DNA of 42,054 nucleotides, taken from NCBI GenBank assembly GCA_045114775.1, contig JBGULC010000001.1, positions 1 through 42,054 of the forward strand, read 5' to 3'. The position numbers and the translations under genes were made by a program. Under the pieces are notes generated by a model, which saw only the letters and a program-made list of their open reading frames with translations, was not told the origin of the DNA and ran no database searches. Source of the stretch: UBA3792 sp045114775. GTDB taxonomy: Bacteria; Bacillota; Clostridia; Christensenellales; CAG-138. Within the stretch, counting starts at the first letter, position 1; each line of letters begins with the position of its first letter. Shown in pieces: positions 1 to 8,138 of this stretch.

Positions 1-83
1 CATCCCGAACACAGAAGTTAAGCGCACATACACCGACAATACTTGGCTGGAGACGGCCCGGGAAGATAGGCAGCTGCCGGGAT
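1..83 (+). rRNA. rrf: 5S ribosomal RNA, 3' part
   Basis: The window opens inside a 5S rRNA. The conserved loop stretch CCGAACACAGAAGTTAAGC is at positions 4-22, and the 3' half with GGGAAGATAGG and CTGCCGGGAT follows. About 83 of the usual 115-120 nt are present; the 5' part and probably the rest of an rRNA operon lie left of the window. The exact 3' end is estimated from the stem that should pair with the missing 5' end. A terminator follows immediately. Confidence 0.93.
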
Positions 84-89
84 CCAAAG

Positions 90-119
90 AGAGACACTCA
101 AACGAGTGTCTCTTTTTTT
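90..119 (+). terminator. Intrinsic terminator of the rRNA operon
   Basis: A 10-bp perfect stem (AGAGACACTC / GAGTGTCTCT) with a four-base loop is followed by a run of seven T, seven bases after the end of 5S rRNA. Confidence 0.93.
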
Positions 120-639
120 GTCGCCGCAGACGTCGTAGGGATGGGCTTTGTCCATCCGTTCCGATTGAAAAACGGACGAGCAATGCTCGTCCCTACAAAG
201 AAATCCGCAATCCCGTCGGCGCCGATGAAAAAGTGATATGCGCCCTGCGGGCGCGTGATATCCCCTTCGGCAGTGATATCATCCCTGCGGGAAGGTTCAT
301 GTCGATGCTCCTGCCGGAGAATCTGTTTATTCTCGGGCACCGGGGACGTTGCCCCCTACGAGACGTTGGCGCGTTCTTGCCCTCCCTGTTCATGTAGATT
401 TTCCTCCGGAGAATCCGGATGATATTTCCCTTATACGGCTCGCTTCGCAATCCACTTTTTCCCAAAGAGAAGGCAAGGGAAGCTCGATTTATGCGCAACC
501 GTAAGCCTTCCCCTCTGAGGGGAAGGCGGCGAAGCGTGAGCGGAGCCGGATGAGGTGGACGCGCAGAAAAGCGGAACGCTTTTCGCGGTTCCATGAATCG
601 TACTTCGCACAGGAATTGCGTCTCCGATGCATGCAGGCG

Positions 640-657
640 GATTCTCCGGAGAATCCT
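640..657. repeat. 18-bp perfect palindrome GGATTCTCCGGAGAATCC
   Basis: Perfect dyad, best preserved of four related copies in this intergenic block. The other three (305-324, 398-417, 804-820) carry a two-to-three-base insertion in the centre. Confidence 0.8.
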
Positions 658-668
658 CTGCATATTTG

Positions 669-783
669 AGCTCCCCTTGTCAGGGCAGCTGTCGCCGCAG
701 GTGACTGAGGGGCAGCCGTATCTTGCGCGCAACTACCCTCCCGACGGGCTTCGCCCGCCACCCTCCCTGACAAGGGCGGGTCA
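669..783. repeat. Composite inverted-repeat element
   Basis: CCCCTTGTCAGGG at 673-685 and its reverse complement at 766-778 enclose about 80 bp that itself contains TGTCGCCGCAGGTGACTGAGGGG and a GACGGGCTTCGCCCGCC hairpin. It could fold as one cruciform or RNA stem. No coding content. Confidence 0.6.
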
Positions 784-833
784 AAACCATGAATCACATG
801 CCGATTCTCCTCCGGAGAAAGCTTAATCAAACG

Positions 834-855
834 GGACGCCGAAGTCGGCGTCCCC
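834..855 (-). terminator. Terminator-like hairpin after the ATP-grasp gene
   Basis: GGGACGCCG / CGGCGTCCC with a four-base loop, about 45 bases beyond the stop of the minus-strand ATP-grasp gene. The T-tract on the minus strand is short (GTTTGATT), so termination efficiency is uncertain. Confidence 0.55.
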
Positions 856-898
856 TGCGATTTGTATTGTGTCATCTTCTGTGTTGAAAACGGGTCGG

Positions 899-2083
899 TT
901 ATCGTTCCTGCAGCACGCGGCTGTAGAACGCGAGTACCTCGTCCCAGGTCGGGAAACGGGCGAGGAAGATATAATCGCCCATGTCGGTCGCAAGCGCGGG
1001 ATCGACGGTGGAATCCTCGACGATATGTTCCCGGTATTCGGAAAGGACCTGCTCGCGGGTCATGACATAGGATCGTTCGTTGCGTCGGCCGGCAAGCACA
1101 CAGTACCAGTGATTGCCGACGGGCTTCTTGCTCTCGCCGAACACAAGCACGTCCGCCCAGATCTGATAGACGTCGGTGCTGTAGGCATAGTTGATCATCG
1201 TCGGCAGAATGCCGCCGCAGGGACGCATATTGACCTCCAGACCCGCGTAATCGCCGGCCTTTCCGATGCGCTGATCGCGGCTGAGCTCGAAAAACTCAAA
1301 GTGCACCATGCGCTTTTTTACGCCGAACGCCTTCACCGCGGCGCGTCCTATATCGCGCAGCGCTTCCGGAAGATGCGCGCGGATCATCACGCGGCAGCTG
1401 CGGCGCTCGTTGACGATGTCCATGATGCTGTCGATCGTCAGGTTGCCCGCTTCAAAGACCGGTTCGCCGTTTCCGTCGACCACGGCGTCGTAGGAGACGA
1501 CGCTGCCGTCGATGTATTCCTCCATGATGTACTGTTTGTCGTCCTTCTGTGAAAAGAACGCGTCAAGATCGGCTTCGCTTTGAATGCGGAGCGTGTCGAT
1601 CGCGCCGACGCCGTTGTCCGGCTTCACAATGACCGGGTACCCGACCTGTTGAATGAAATCGAGACAGCCCGCCTTGTCGTCGACCAGATGATACAGCGCA
1701 ACGGGAATTCCCGCTTCGATGTACTTTGCCTTCATCCGCGACTTGCACTTGACCTGCGGCATATCCTCCGGCAAAAATCCGGTGGTGATGTTGAAATCCT
1801 TCCGAAGCCGGGCGTCGCTTTCAAGCCAGTATTCATTGTTCGATTCCAGATAGTCGATCCGCCCGTGCTTATAGGCAAAGTAGGCCACGGCGCGGTAGAC
1901 CTCGTCATAGTTCTCGAGCGAGGAGACTTTATAGTATTCCGTCAGCGCGTTTTTGAGTTCCGACGTGAGGTTTTCATACGGGCAGTCGCCGATCCCGAAT
2001 ACGCTGACGCCGTCGTTTTTGAGCCCGCGGCAGAACAGCCAGTGATTTTCCGGGAAATTCGGTGAAATATAGACAAAGTTCAT
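899..2083 (-). CDS. ATP-grasp carboxylate-amine ligase-like protein
   Basis: 394 aa. ATP-grasp enzymes activate a carboxylate as acyl phosphate and join it to an amine or thiol. The N-terminal 110 residues form a Rossmann-like preATP-grasp part. ATP-binding features follow: Lys154 in VIVKPDNGVGA, MEEYIDG at 187-193, HFEFF at 261-265, and the metal-binding LEVNMRPCGG at 282-291. The ATG is preceded by GAAAGGAGCGCACG, a good ribosome binding site. The gene lies 12 bp after the esterase gene and is probably transcribed with it. The substrate cannot be told from sequence: the family includes amino-acid ligases, carbamoyl-phosphate synthase-like enzymes and peptide-natural-product ligases. No signal peptide, so cytoplasmic. 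Confidence 0.85.
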   Translation of the reverse strand: MNFVYISPNFPENHWLFCRGLKNDGVSVFGIGDCPYENLTSELKNALTEYYKVSSLENYDEVYRAVAYFAYKHGRIDYLESNNEYWLESDARLRKDFNITTGFLPEDMPQVKCKSRMKAKYIEAGIPVALYHLVDDKAGCLDFIQQVGYPVIVKPDNGVGAIDTLRIQSEADLDAFFSQKDDKQYIMEEYIDGSVVSYDAVVDGNGEPVFEAGNLTIDSIMDIVNERRSCRVMIRAHLPEALRDIGRAAVKAFGVKKRMVHFEFFELSRDQRIGKAGDYAGLEVNMRPCGGILPTMINYAYSTDVYQIWADVLVFGESKKPVGNHWYCVLAGRRNERSYVMTREQVLSEYREHIVEDSTVDPALATDMGDYIFLARFPTWDEVLAFYSRVLQER

Positions 2084-2095
2084 CGTGCGCTCCTT

Positions 2096-2848
2096 TCAGT
2101 CCAAGAGATAGGGGAGGAAGTAGTTCGCCTGCTTGAACCACCACGGCCAGTCGTGGTTTACGTCATAGCCCCAGTAATCCGCCCAGACATGGATGCCGAG
2201 CCGTTTGAAATGCTCGTCCATGGTCCGCGTGCTCCAAGGCTCTTCCCAGGCGCCCTGACCGGTGCAGATGACCGCGCGGTGACGGTTGTATTCCGCGATG
2301 AACGGATGATCGTAGGGCAGCTCCGCCATGTAGTCCGCGGGGGAATTCAGATAGACGATCTCGTCCGAATAGTCGCCGAAGCAGTAGGACGCGTGATAGA
2401 CGCCGCTCAGCGCGAGACAGCGGTCGAACAGATCGGGAAACCGCAGATACAGGTTCAGCGCGTGGCTCGCGCCCATGGAGCAGCCGAAGGCCATAAGCCC
2501 CGGATAGCCCTCCCAGCCGTTCTTTTCATTCGCGTACGAGCGGACGAACGGCACGACCTCGCGCGTGATGTAGTTGATCCAGCGCTCGTGCTGCCGGATG
2601 CGCCGATACGGGTCGCCGTTCCGGTCGCTCCAGGTCTCGACGTCGATCGTGTCGATCGAAAAGACGAGGATCTTTCCGCCGTTGATCCATTCGGACAGGG
2701 CGTTCGCCATGCCGAAGTCCTCAAAGTCATAGAACCTGCCGTTCTGGCAGGGAATGAACAGCACCGGTTTGCCCGCGTGTCCGTAGATCTTCATGGGCAT
2801 CTCGCGGCCGAGATTGTCGCTGTAAAAGTTATAATAGTTCATCTCCAT
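2096..2848 (-). CDS. Putative alpha/beta-hydrolase esterase
   Basis: 250 aa, resembling the esterase D/S-formylglutathione hydrolase-like group (PF00756). The nucleophile elbow GCSMGA puts Ser124 at the active site; His232 in NHDW near the C-terminus is the likely catalytic base; the acid is less clear. No signal peptide, so intracellular. The ATG at 2848 is preferred because GAGGTGAG lies four bases upstream; an in-frame GTG nine bases further upstream falls inside that ribosome binding site. It is the first gene of a two-gene unit with the ATP-grasp protein, so ester or peptide metabolism shared by the two is plausible but unproven. Confidence 0.82.
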   Translation of the reverse strand: MEMNYYNFYSDNLGREMPMKIYGHAGKPVLFIPCQNGRFYDFEDFGMANALSEWINGGKILVFSIDTIDVETWSDRNGDPYRRIRQHERWINYITREVVPFVRSYANEKNGWEGYPGLMAFGCSMGASHALNLYLRFPDLFDRCLALSGVYHASYCFGDYSDEIVYLNSPADYMAELPYDHPFIAEYNRHRAVICTGQGAWEEPWSTRTMDEHFKRLGIHVWADYWGYDVNHDWPWWFKQANYFLPYLLD

Positions 2849-2905
2849 GCATCTCACCTCGTTTTGACGGAACGCCGTTCCGTCGTCTTCCCCTCATTTT
2901 TATAT

Positions 2906-2934
2906 ATTATATCGCTTCGGACGCAAATACGCAA
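2906..2934 (-). promoter_or_regulatory. Promoter of the esterase/ATP-grasp unit
   Basis: On the minus strand TTGCGT and TATAAT are separated by 17 bp, about 50 bp upstream of the esterase ribosome binding site. Confidence 0.7.
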
Positions 2935-3059
2935 TACAAAAGTGGGGGGAAGGAGAAAAAGAACGGCGCACAGCGTCTTATGAAACACAAGTTGCTTTTA
3001 CCGCGCTCTTCACACCCGAAAAAACCCGAAAAAACCTTGCAAAAACTGCATTTTGGGGC

Positions 3060-3088
3060 TTGCATTCCGCTTTGCGGATGTGTATAAT
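3060..3088 (+). promoter_or_regulatory. rpsB-tsf promoter
   Basis: TTGCAT and a perfect TATAAT with a 17-bp spacer. The predicted start near 3095 leaves a leader of about 100 nt before rpsB. Together with the divergent esterase promoter this accounts for the 346-bp gap; nothing else is seen there apart from a possible leader hairpin. Confidence 0.8.
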
Positions 3089-3194
3089 AGGCAAGGTATC
3101 ACGCACTCCCGCGGAGAAAGCCGCTCGTCCCCTTTGGGGTTCAGCTTTCGGAAACGGGAGGAGGACAAACAAAAAACGAGGAGGTTTAATTATC

Positions 3195-3935
3195 ATGTCC
3201 GTGATCTCAATGAAACAACTTTTGGAAGCAGGCGTCCATTTCGGACATCAGACCCGTCGCTGGAACCCGAAGATGAAGCAGTACATCTTCACCGAGCGCA
3301 ACGGTATCTACATCATCGACCTGCAGATGACCGTCAAGAAAATCGAAGAAGCGTATTACTTCATTCGTGACCTCGCGGCACAGGACAAGACGATCCTGTT
3401 CGTCGGCACCAAGAAGCAGGCGCAGGAGAGCATTGAGCAGGAAGCAAAGCGCTGCGAAATGTTCTACGTCAACCAGCGTTGGCTCGGCGGCATGCTGACC
3501 AACTGGAAGACCATCCAGACCCGCATCGCGCGTCTCAAGAAGATCGACCAGATGGAAGCGAACGGCGATTTCGATCTGCTGCCCAAGAAGGAAGTCATCG
3601 GTCTTCTGAACGAGCGTGAAAAGCTCGAGAAGAACCTCGGCGGTATCAAGGAAATGAAGAAGCTCCCGGCAGCGCTGTTCGTTGTCGACCCGCGCAAGGA
3701 GCACATCGCGATCGCAGAGGCGCGCAGCCTCGGTATTCCGATCGTCGCGATCATCGACACCAACTGCGACCCGGACGAGGTCGATTACCCGATCCCCGGC
3801 AACGACGACGCGATCCGTGCGGTCAAGCTGATCGCTGCCAAGATGGCGGACGCCGTGCTCGAAGGCAAGCAGGGCGAGCAGATGACCGACGCGGCGGTCG
3901 ACGCGACGGAAGAAGAAACCGAAGACGAAGAATAA
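3195..3935 (+). CDS. rpsB: 30S ribosomal protein S2
   Basis: 246 aa, normal length for bacterial S2. It begins MSVISMKQLLEAGVHFGHQT and carries the S2 signatures RRWNPKMKQYIF, QRWLGGMLTNW and the acidic C-terminal tail. S2 joins late in 30S assembly and binds S1. ATG 3195 was chosen because GAGGAGG lies ten bases upstream and it matches the family N-terminus; the frame stays open further upstream but that part is the leader. tsf follows after 15 bp, the standard rpsB-tsf operon. In many bacteria S2 represses this operon through the leader RNA; the roughly 100-nt leader here could serve that role, but no named motif could be confirmed. Confidence 0.98.
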   Translation: MSVISMKQLLEAGVHFGHQTRRWNPKMKQYIFTERNGIYIIDLQMTVKKIEEAYYFIRDLAAQDKTILFVGTKKQAQESIEQEAKRCEMFYVNQRWLGGMLTNWKTIQTRIARLKKIDQMEANGDFDLLPKKEVIGLLNEREKLEKNLGGIKEMKKLPAALFVVDPRKEHIAIAEARSLGIPIVAIIDTNCDPDEVDYPIPGNDDAIRAVKLIAAKMADAVLEGKQGEQMTDAAVDATEEETEDEE

Positions 3936-3950
3936 TCGGGAGGTACTACC

Positions 3951-4835
3951 ATGAACTTTACCGCAAAAGACGTACAGGGACTGCGTGAGCGCACCGGCGC
4001 CGGCATGATGGACTGCAAGAAGGCGCTCGTGGAAACGAACGGCGACGTCGAAAAGGCGATTGACTTCCTGCGTGAGAAGGGCCTTGCGAAGGCCGCGAAG
4101 AAGGAAGGCCGCATTGCGGCGGAGGGCCTTGTAGCCGATTACCGTGAGGGCAATGTCGCCGCTCTGGTCGAGGTCAACTGCGAGACCGACTTCGTTGCGA
4201 AGACCGACCGGTTCAAGGATTTCGTCAAGATGATCGCAAAGCAGGTCGTTGAAGCGAACCCCGCGGATCTCGAAGCGCTGATGGCGAGCGAGATCGAAGG
4301 AACCACCGTCCAGGCGCTGCAGACCGCAGCGGTCGCGGAGATCGGCGAGAAGATCACGATCCGCCGCTTCGTCCGCATGGAAGGCGCTGTCGACACGTAC
4401 ATCCACCTCGGCGGCAGCCGCGGCGTTCTGGTGCAGTTTGCAGAGCCCAGCGATCCCGAAGCCATGCACGACGTGGCGCTGCAGATCGCGGCGGCTTCTC
4501 CCGTCTGCGTAGACGTTGCGAGCCTCCCGCAGGAGTTCATCGACCGTGAGCGTGCCGTCCAGCTGGCGACCGCGAAGGAAGAGAACGCGAACGCCGCGAA
4601 GCCGAAGCCCGAAGCGATCATCGAAAAGATGGTCGACGGCCGTATGCAGAAATACTACAAGGAAGTCTGCCTCGAGGAACAGCAGTTCGTCAAGAACCCG
4701 GACATCACCATCAAGGAGATGCTCAAGCAGAAGAATGCTTCGAAGGTTCTCGCGTTCGTCCGCTTCGAGAAGGGCGAGGGCATCGAAAAGCGCAAGGACA
4801 ACTTCGCGGAAGAGATCGCGAACATGACCAAATAA
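3951..4835 (+). CDS. tsf: Elongation factor Ts
   Basis: 294 aa. Guanine-nucleotide exchange factor that recycles EF-Tu-GDP. It begins with a UBA-like domain containing the signature RTGAGMMDCKKAL; the second EF-Ts signature VNCETDFVAKTD follows, then the dimerisation and C-terminal domains. Full length. The ribosome binding site GGGAGG lies just after the rpsB stop, so the two genes share a transcript that ends at the hairpin 13 bases downstream. Confidence 0.98.
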   Translation: MNFTAKDVQGLRERTGAGMMDCKKALVETNGDVEKAIDFLREKGLAKAAKKEGRIAAEGLVADYREGNVAALVEVNCETDFVAKTDRFKDFVKMIAKQVVEANPADLEALMASEIEGTTVQALQTAAVAEIGEKITIRRFVRMEGAVDTYIHLGGSRGVLVQFAEPSDPEAMHDVALQIAAASPVCVDVASLPQEFIDRERAVQLATAKEENANAAKPKPEAIIEKMVDGRMQKYYKEVCLEEQQFVKNPDITIKEMLKQKNASKVLAFVRFEKGEGIEKRKDNFAEEIANMTK

Positions 4836-4847
4836 GCGACCAAAGTC

Positions 4848-4876
4848 AAAGGAGCCGAAATACGGCTCCTTTTTTT
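4848..4876 (+). terminator. Terminator of rpsB-tsf
   Basis: AAAGGAGCCG / CGGCTCCTTT stem with a five-base loop and a seven-T tail, directly after tsf. Confidence 0.93.
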
Positions 4877-4996
4877 CGTCCGCAAACGGCAGTTTGTTTC
4901 GGCATACGACCGATCGGACTTATGCATAATTATCGACTGAAAAACGCGGCGCATGCACTTTTGCGCGGTGAAAAATGAACAATTATAAATTTTAGA

Positions 4997-5025
4997 TTGC
5001 TTTTCGCGTAGGATTGTATTACAAT
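4997..5025 (+). promoter_or_regulatory. Promoter of the opp operon
   Basis: TTGCTT and TACAAT with a 17-bp spacer, about 100 bp before oppB. The leader contains two hairpins, ACAGTT-AACTGT near 5036 and CTCCGG-CCGGAG at 5070-5096. No known riboswitch is recognised. Confidence 0.6.
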
Positions 5026-5125
5026 ACTCTTGTGTACAGTTAAAAACTGTGCGTCTATCGGCAGGCTTCTCCGGATGCGGGACATGCGCCGGAGAGGATA
5101 AAAAGAAAGGAAAGGAGAGGATGAT

Positions 5126-6037
5126 GTGGCAAAATACATAGTCAAGCGCATACTTCTTGCGATACTGACGGTATTCATCATCTGTTTAATCACGTTTTTC
5201 CTGATGCATGCAGTTCCGGGCGGACCGTTCAACAAGGAAAAAGCGCTGAGCCAGGCGACGATCGACGCGCTGAATGCGCGATATAATCTGGATAAGCCGG
5301 TCTGGCAGCAATTCCTGCTTTATATGCGGAACCTGTTCAAGGGCGATTTCGGCGTTTCTTTGAAGAACGGACGTGAGATCACGAAGATCATCGGAGAAGC
5401 ATTTCCGATCTCCGCAAAGCTCGGCGTTTCGGCAATGGCCGTTGCGCTTATCTTCGGCACGGTCTTCGGAAGCATGGCGGCGCTGATGCGCAACAAACTG
5501 CCGGATCGACTGATCGTTTTCTTTTCCACGCTGTTTACAGCGGTTCCGAGTTTCATTTTGGCAACGCTTTTGTTGCTGCTGTTCTGCATCAAGCTTAAAT
5601 GGGTGCCGGTTTGGGATGCGAACAGCAATAACTATGTCCTGCCGGTCATTGCGCTGTCGGCGTACCCCATGGCATACATCACACGTCTTTCCAAGACGAG
5701 CATGCTGGACGCCTTGAGTCAGGATTATATCCGCACAGCGCGCGCAAAGGGCGTATCGAAGTTCAAGATGATCTTCAAGCACGCATTGCGGAATTCCTTG
5801 ATCCCGGTCATCACCTACGCGGGTCCGCAGATCGCGTACATCATCACGGGCTCGATGGTCATTGAAACGATCTTCACGGTCGGGGGCCTGGGAAGCAAGT
5901 TCGTCACGGCGATCACCAACCGCGACTATACCATGATCATGGCGACGACGATCTTTCTCGCGACGCTGATGGTCGTTGCAAACCTGATCTGCGATCTTTT
6001 GTACAAGCTCGTCGATCCGCGTATCAAGTACGATTGA
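5126..6037 (+). CDS. oppB: Oligopeptide ABC transporter permease OppB
   Basis: 303 aa, usual size for OppB/DppB. An N-terminal membrane segment (residues 7-28) precedes the periplasmic-type loop starting PGGPFN; five further hydrophobic segments follow. The coupling loop with the EAA-like pattern DYIRTARAKGVSKFKMIFKH contacts the ATPases. Starts at GTG 5126 with GGAGAGG six bases upstream; upstream ATGs are out of frame. First gene of oppBCDFA; it forms the membrane channel with OppC. Substrate range (dipeptide, oligopeptide, other) cannot be told from the permease. Confidence 0.94.
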   Translation: MAKYIVKRILLAILTVFIICLITFFLMHAVPGGPFNKEKALSQATIDALNARYNLDKPVWQQFLLYMRNLFKGDFGVSLKNGREITKIIGEAFPISAKLGVSAMAVALIFGTVFGSMAALMRNKLPDRLIVFFSTLFTAVPSFILATLLLLLFCIKLKWVPVWDANSNNYVLPVIALSAYPMAYITRLSKTSMLDALSQDYIRTARAKGVSKFKMIFKHALRNSLIPVITYAGPQIAYIITGSMVIETIFTVGGLGSKFVTAITNRDYTMIMATTIFLATLMVVANLICDLLYKLVDPRIKYD

Positions 6038-6051
6038 GGGGGGATGAATCA

Positions 6052-7134
6052 ATGAAAGAAAACAATTCCTTCAAAAAGAATCCTCTCAGTTTGCAGATCG
6101 ATCTGTCGAAGTTCTCGCAGGAATCGTTTATTCCTGCAACCGATGATGAGAAACGGCAGCAGGACGTAATGGGCGAAAGCACGACGTTCTTTAAGGACGG
6201 TATGCGCAAGCTCTTCAAGAATCCGCTCGCCGTTATGAGCATCATCGTGATCGTTCTGATCCTTCTGATCATCACCTTTGCGCCGATGATCGTTCCTTAC
6301 AAGTACGAGGAGATCCTATCCGTCAACGGCGTCCGTGACAAGGGTGCAAAGAACCTTGCTCCGCTCACATACAGCAAGATGGAGCAGGAATACATCAATA
6401 ACGGCGGAACACGGTTCCCGCATCTGTTCGGGACCGATGAGCAATGCCGCGACTATTTCATCCGTGTGGTTTACGGCACGCGAATTTCATTCTTCATCGG
6501 TTTCTTCGCATCCATCATCGTTCTGATCATCGGCATGCTGTACGGCAGCATTTCCGGTTATCTCGGCGGCAAGGTCGACCTTGTTATGATGCGTATCGTC
6601 GATATCATCTACTCGCTGCCTGACATGCTGATGATCATACTGCTGTCAGTCGTTCTGAATGAGGTCCTGAAGTTCTCAAGCGGTTCGCTGCTTGCAAAGC
6701 TCGGAACCAACATGGTCAGCCTGTTCATCGTATTCGGGCTTTTATACTGGGTCGGTATGGCGCGTCTGATCCGCGGTCAGATCCTTTCGATCAAAGAGAA
6801 TGAATACGTACTGGCGGCAAAGTCCATCGGCGCAAAGCCGGGGCGGATCATTCGGAAGCACATCCTCCCGAACTGTCTGTCGGTCATCATTATTTCGACG
6901 GCACTGCAGATCCCGTCGGCGATTTTCACCGAAAGCTTTCTGAGCTTTGTCGGTATCGGCGTCAAAGCGCCGATGCCCTCGCTCGGCTCTCTTGCAAACG
7001 CCGCGCGTGAGGGCTTGCAAAGCTATCCGTACAAGCTGATCTTCCCGGCGATCGTGATCTGTCTGATCGTTTTGAGTCTGAACCTGCTCGGAGACGGTCT
7101 TCGCGACGCGTTTGACCCGAAATTGAAGAGGTGA
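6052..7134 (+). CDS. oppC: Oligopeptide ABC transporter permease OppC
   Basis: 360 aa, longer than typical OppC (about 300) because of an extended N-terminal cytoplasmic part (about 65 residues) and a long first extracytoplasmic loop (residues 85-145) including FGTDEQCRDYF, typical of this subfamily. The EAA loop YVLAAKSIGAKPGRIIRKHILPN is present. ATG 6052 has AGGGGGG about eight bases upstream, overlapping the end of oppB. Pairs with OppB. Confidence 0.93.
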   Translation: MKENNSFKKNPLSLQIDLSKFSQESFIPATDDEKRQQDVMGESTTFFKDGMRKLFKNPLAVMSIIVIVLILLIITFAPMIVPYKYEEILSVNGVRDKGAKNLAPLTYSKMEQEYINNGGTRFPHLFGTDEQCRDYFIRVVYGTRISFFIGFFASIIVLIIGMLYGSISGYLGGKVDLVMMRIVDIIYSLPDMLMIILLSVVLNEVLKFSSGSLLAKLGTNMVSLFIVFGLLYWVGMARLIRGQILSIKENEYVLAAKSIGAKPGRIIRKHILPNCLSVIIISTALQIPSAIFTESFLSFVGIGVKAPMPSLGSLANAAREGLQSYPYKLIFPAIVICLIVLSLNLLGDGLRDAFDPKLKR

Positions 7135-7139
7135 CGGCC

Positions 7140-8138
7140 ATGAGTGAGACATTATTGAGCGTACAGAATCTGCATACTTCGTTCTTCACCGACAACGGGG
7201 AAGTACAGGCGGTCAACGGCGTCAATTTTGACCTGAATCCCGGAGAGATCCTCGGCATCGTGGGCGAGTCCGGTTCCGGCAAATCGGTTACGGCATACTC
7301 GATCATGCAGATCCTTGCCGATACCGGCAGGATCACCGAGGGCAAGGTGCTGTTCAAGGGCGAGGATCTCACGAAGTGGAACGACAAACAGATGCAGAAC
7401 TTCCGCGGCAAGAGCTGTTCGATCATCTTTCAGGACCCGATGACCAGCTTGAACCCGGTCTTTACGATCGGGAATCAGATGCGTGAGGCGGTCGTTCTGC
7501 ATACCGACCGCCGCGGCGCTGCAGCGGACGCGCGCGTGAAGGAGCTTCTGGAACTGGTCGGCATCAACGAACCCGAGAAGCGCATGAAACAGTATCCGTT
7601 CGAGCATTCGGGCGGTATGCGGCAGCGCGTTATGATCGCGATGGCGCTCGCTTGCGAGCCGGACATTCTGATCGCAGACGAACCGACGACGGCTCTGGAC
7701 GTGACCATTCAGGCGCAGATCCTCGAACTGATCCAGTCGCTGCAGAAAAAGATGGGCATGGCGGTCATTCTTGTTACGCACGATCTCGGCGTTATCGCCG
7801 ATATGTGCGACAACATTATTGTCATGTACGGCGGTCGTATCTGCGAACGCGGTACCGCGCGCGAGATCTTCTACAATCCGAAGCATGAATACACCAAGGG
7901 CCTGCTTCGCTCGATCCCGAACGTCAGCAATATGAAACAAAAGCTGGTTCCGATCGCTGGCACGCCGATCAACATGCTGAACCTGCCGAAAGGCTGCGCG
8001 TTCTGTCCGCGCTGCGACGCTGCCATGAAAATCTGTCTCAGTGAGGTTCCGGAGGAACTCACGATCAACGAAGATCATAAGGCGGCCTGCTGGATGAACG
8101 TAAAAGCTGCATTTGAGGAGGCGTCCCGCAATGAGTGA
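7140..8138 (+). CDS. oppD: Oligopeptide ABC transporter ATP-binding protein OppD
   Basis: 332 aa. ABC ATPase with Walker A GESGSGKS, Q-loop FQDPMTSLNP, signature HSGGMRQR, Walker B ILIADEPTTALD and switch His in THDLG. The C-terminal oligopeptide/dipeptide extension carries the cysteine group CAFCPRC...C found in this family; an Fe-S cluster has been seen at the equivalent place in some homologues. Start ATG 7140 follows AGAGGTGA that overlaps the oppC stop. It energises transport with OppF. Confidence 0.94.
   Translation: MSETLLSVQNLHTSFFTDNGEVQAVNGVNFDLNPGEILGIVGESGSGKSVTAYSIMQILADTGRITEGKVLFKGEDLTKWNDKQMQNFRGKSCSIIFQDPMTSLNPVFTIGNQMREAVVLHTDRRGAAADARVKELLELVGINEPEKRMKQYPFEHSGGMRQRVMIAMALACEPDILIADEPTTALDVTIQAQILELIQSLQKKMGMAVILVTHDLGVIADMCDNIIVMYGGRICERGTAREIFYNPKHEYTKGLLRSIPNVSNMKQKLVPIAGTPINMLNLPKGCAFCPRCDAAMKICLSEVPEELTINEDHKAACWMNVKAAFEEASRNE

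Larger units (their letters stand above)
120..833. repeat. Gene-free block of mixed palindromic repeats
   Basis: About 700 bp with no convincing gene. Several dispersed-repeat types are nested here. (1) 136-197 is bounded by GTAGGGA/TCCCTAC and contains the hairpin GGACGAGCAATGCTCGTCC. (2) 234-296 has short hairpins separated by TGATAT. (3) Four copies of an (A)TTCTCC-CGGAGAA palindrome lie at 305-324, 398-417, 640-657 and 804-820. (4) 508-553 has a CTTCCCC...GGGGAAG hairpin followed by GCGAAGCG...GGATGAGG. (5) 673-685 and 766-778 are inverted copies of CCCCTTGTCAGGG. The layout resembles REP/MITE-like intergenic elements of gut Clostridia; that origin is inferred. Confidence 0.7.

Noticed and set aside
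869..1552. Long plus-strand open frame opposite the ATP-grasp gene
   Set aside because: Mirror of GC-biased codons; the opposite strand has ATP-grasp motifs and a good ribosome binding site, this one has neither.
2849..2857. GTG start for the esterase
   Set aside because: It overlaps the GAGGTGAG ribosome binding site; ATG at 2848 has correct spacing.
5026..5125. Riboswitch or T-box in the oppB leader
   Set aside because: Two simple hairpins are present but no T-box sequence or known aptamer core could be found.
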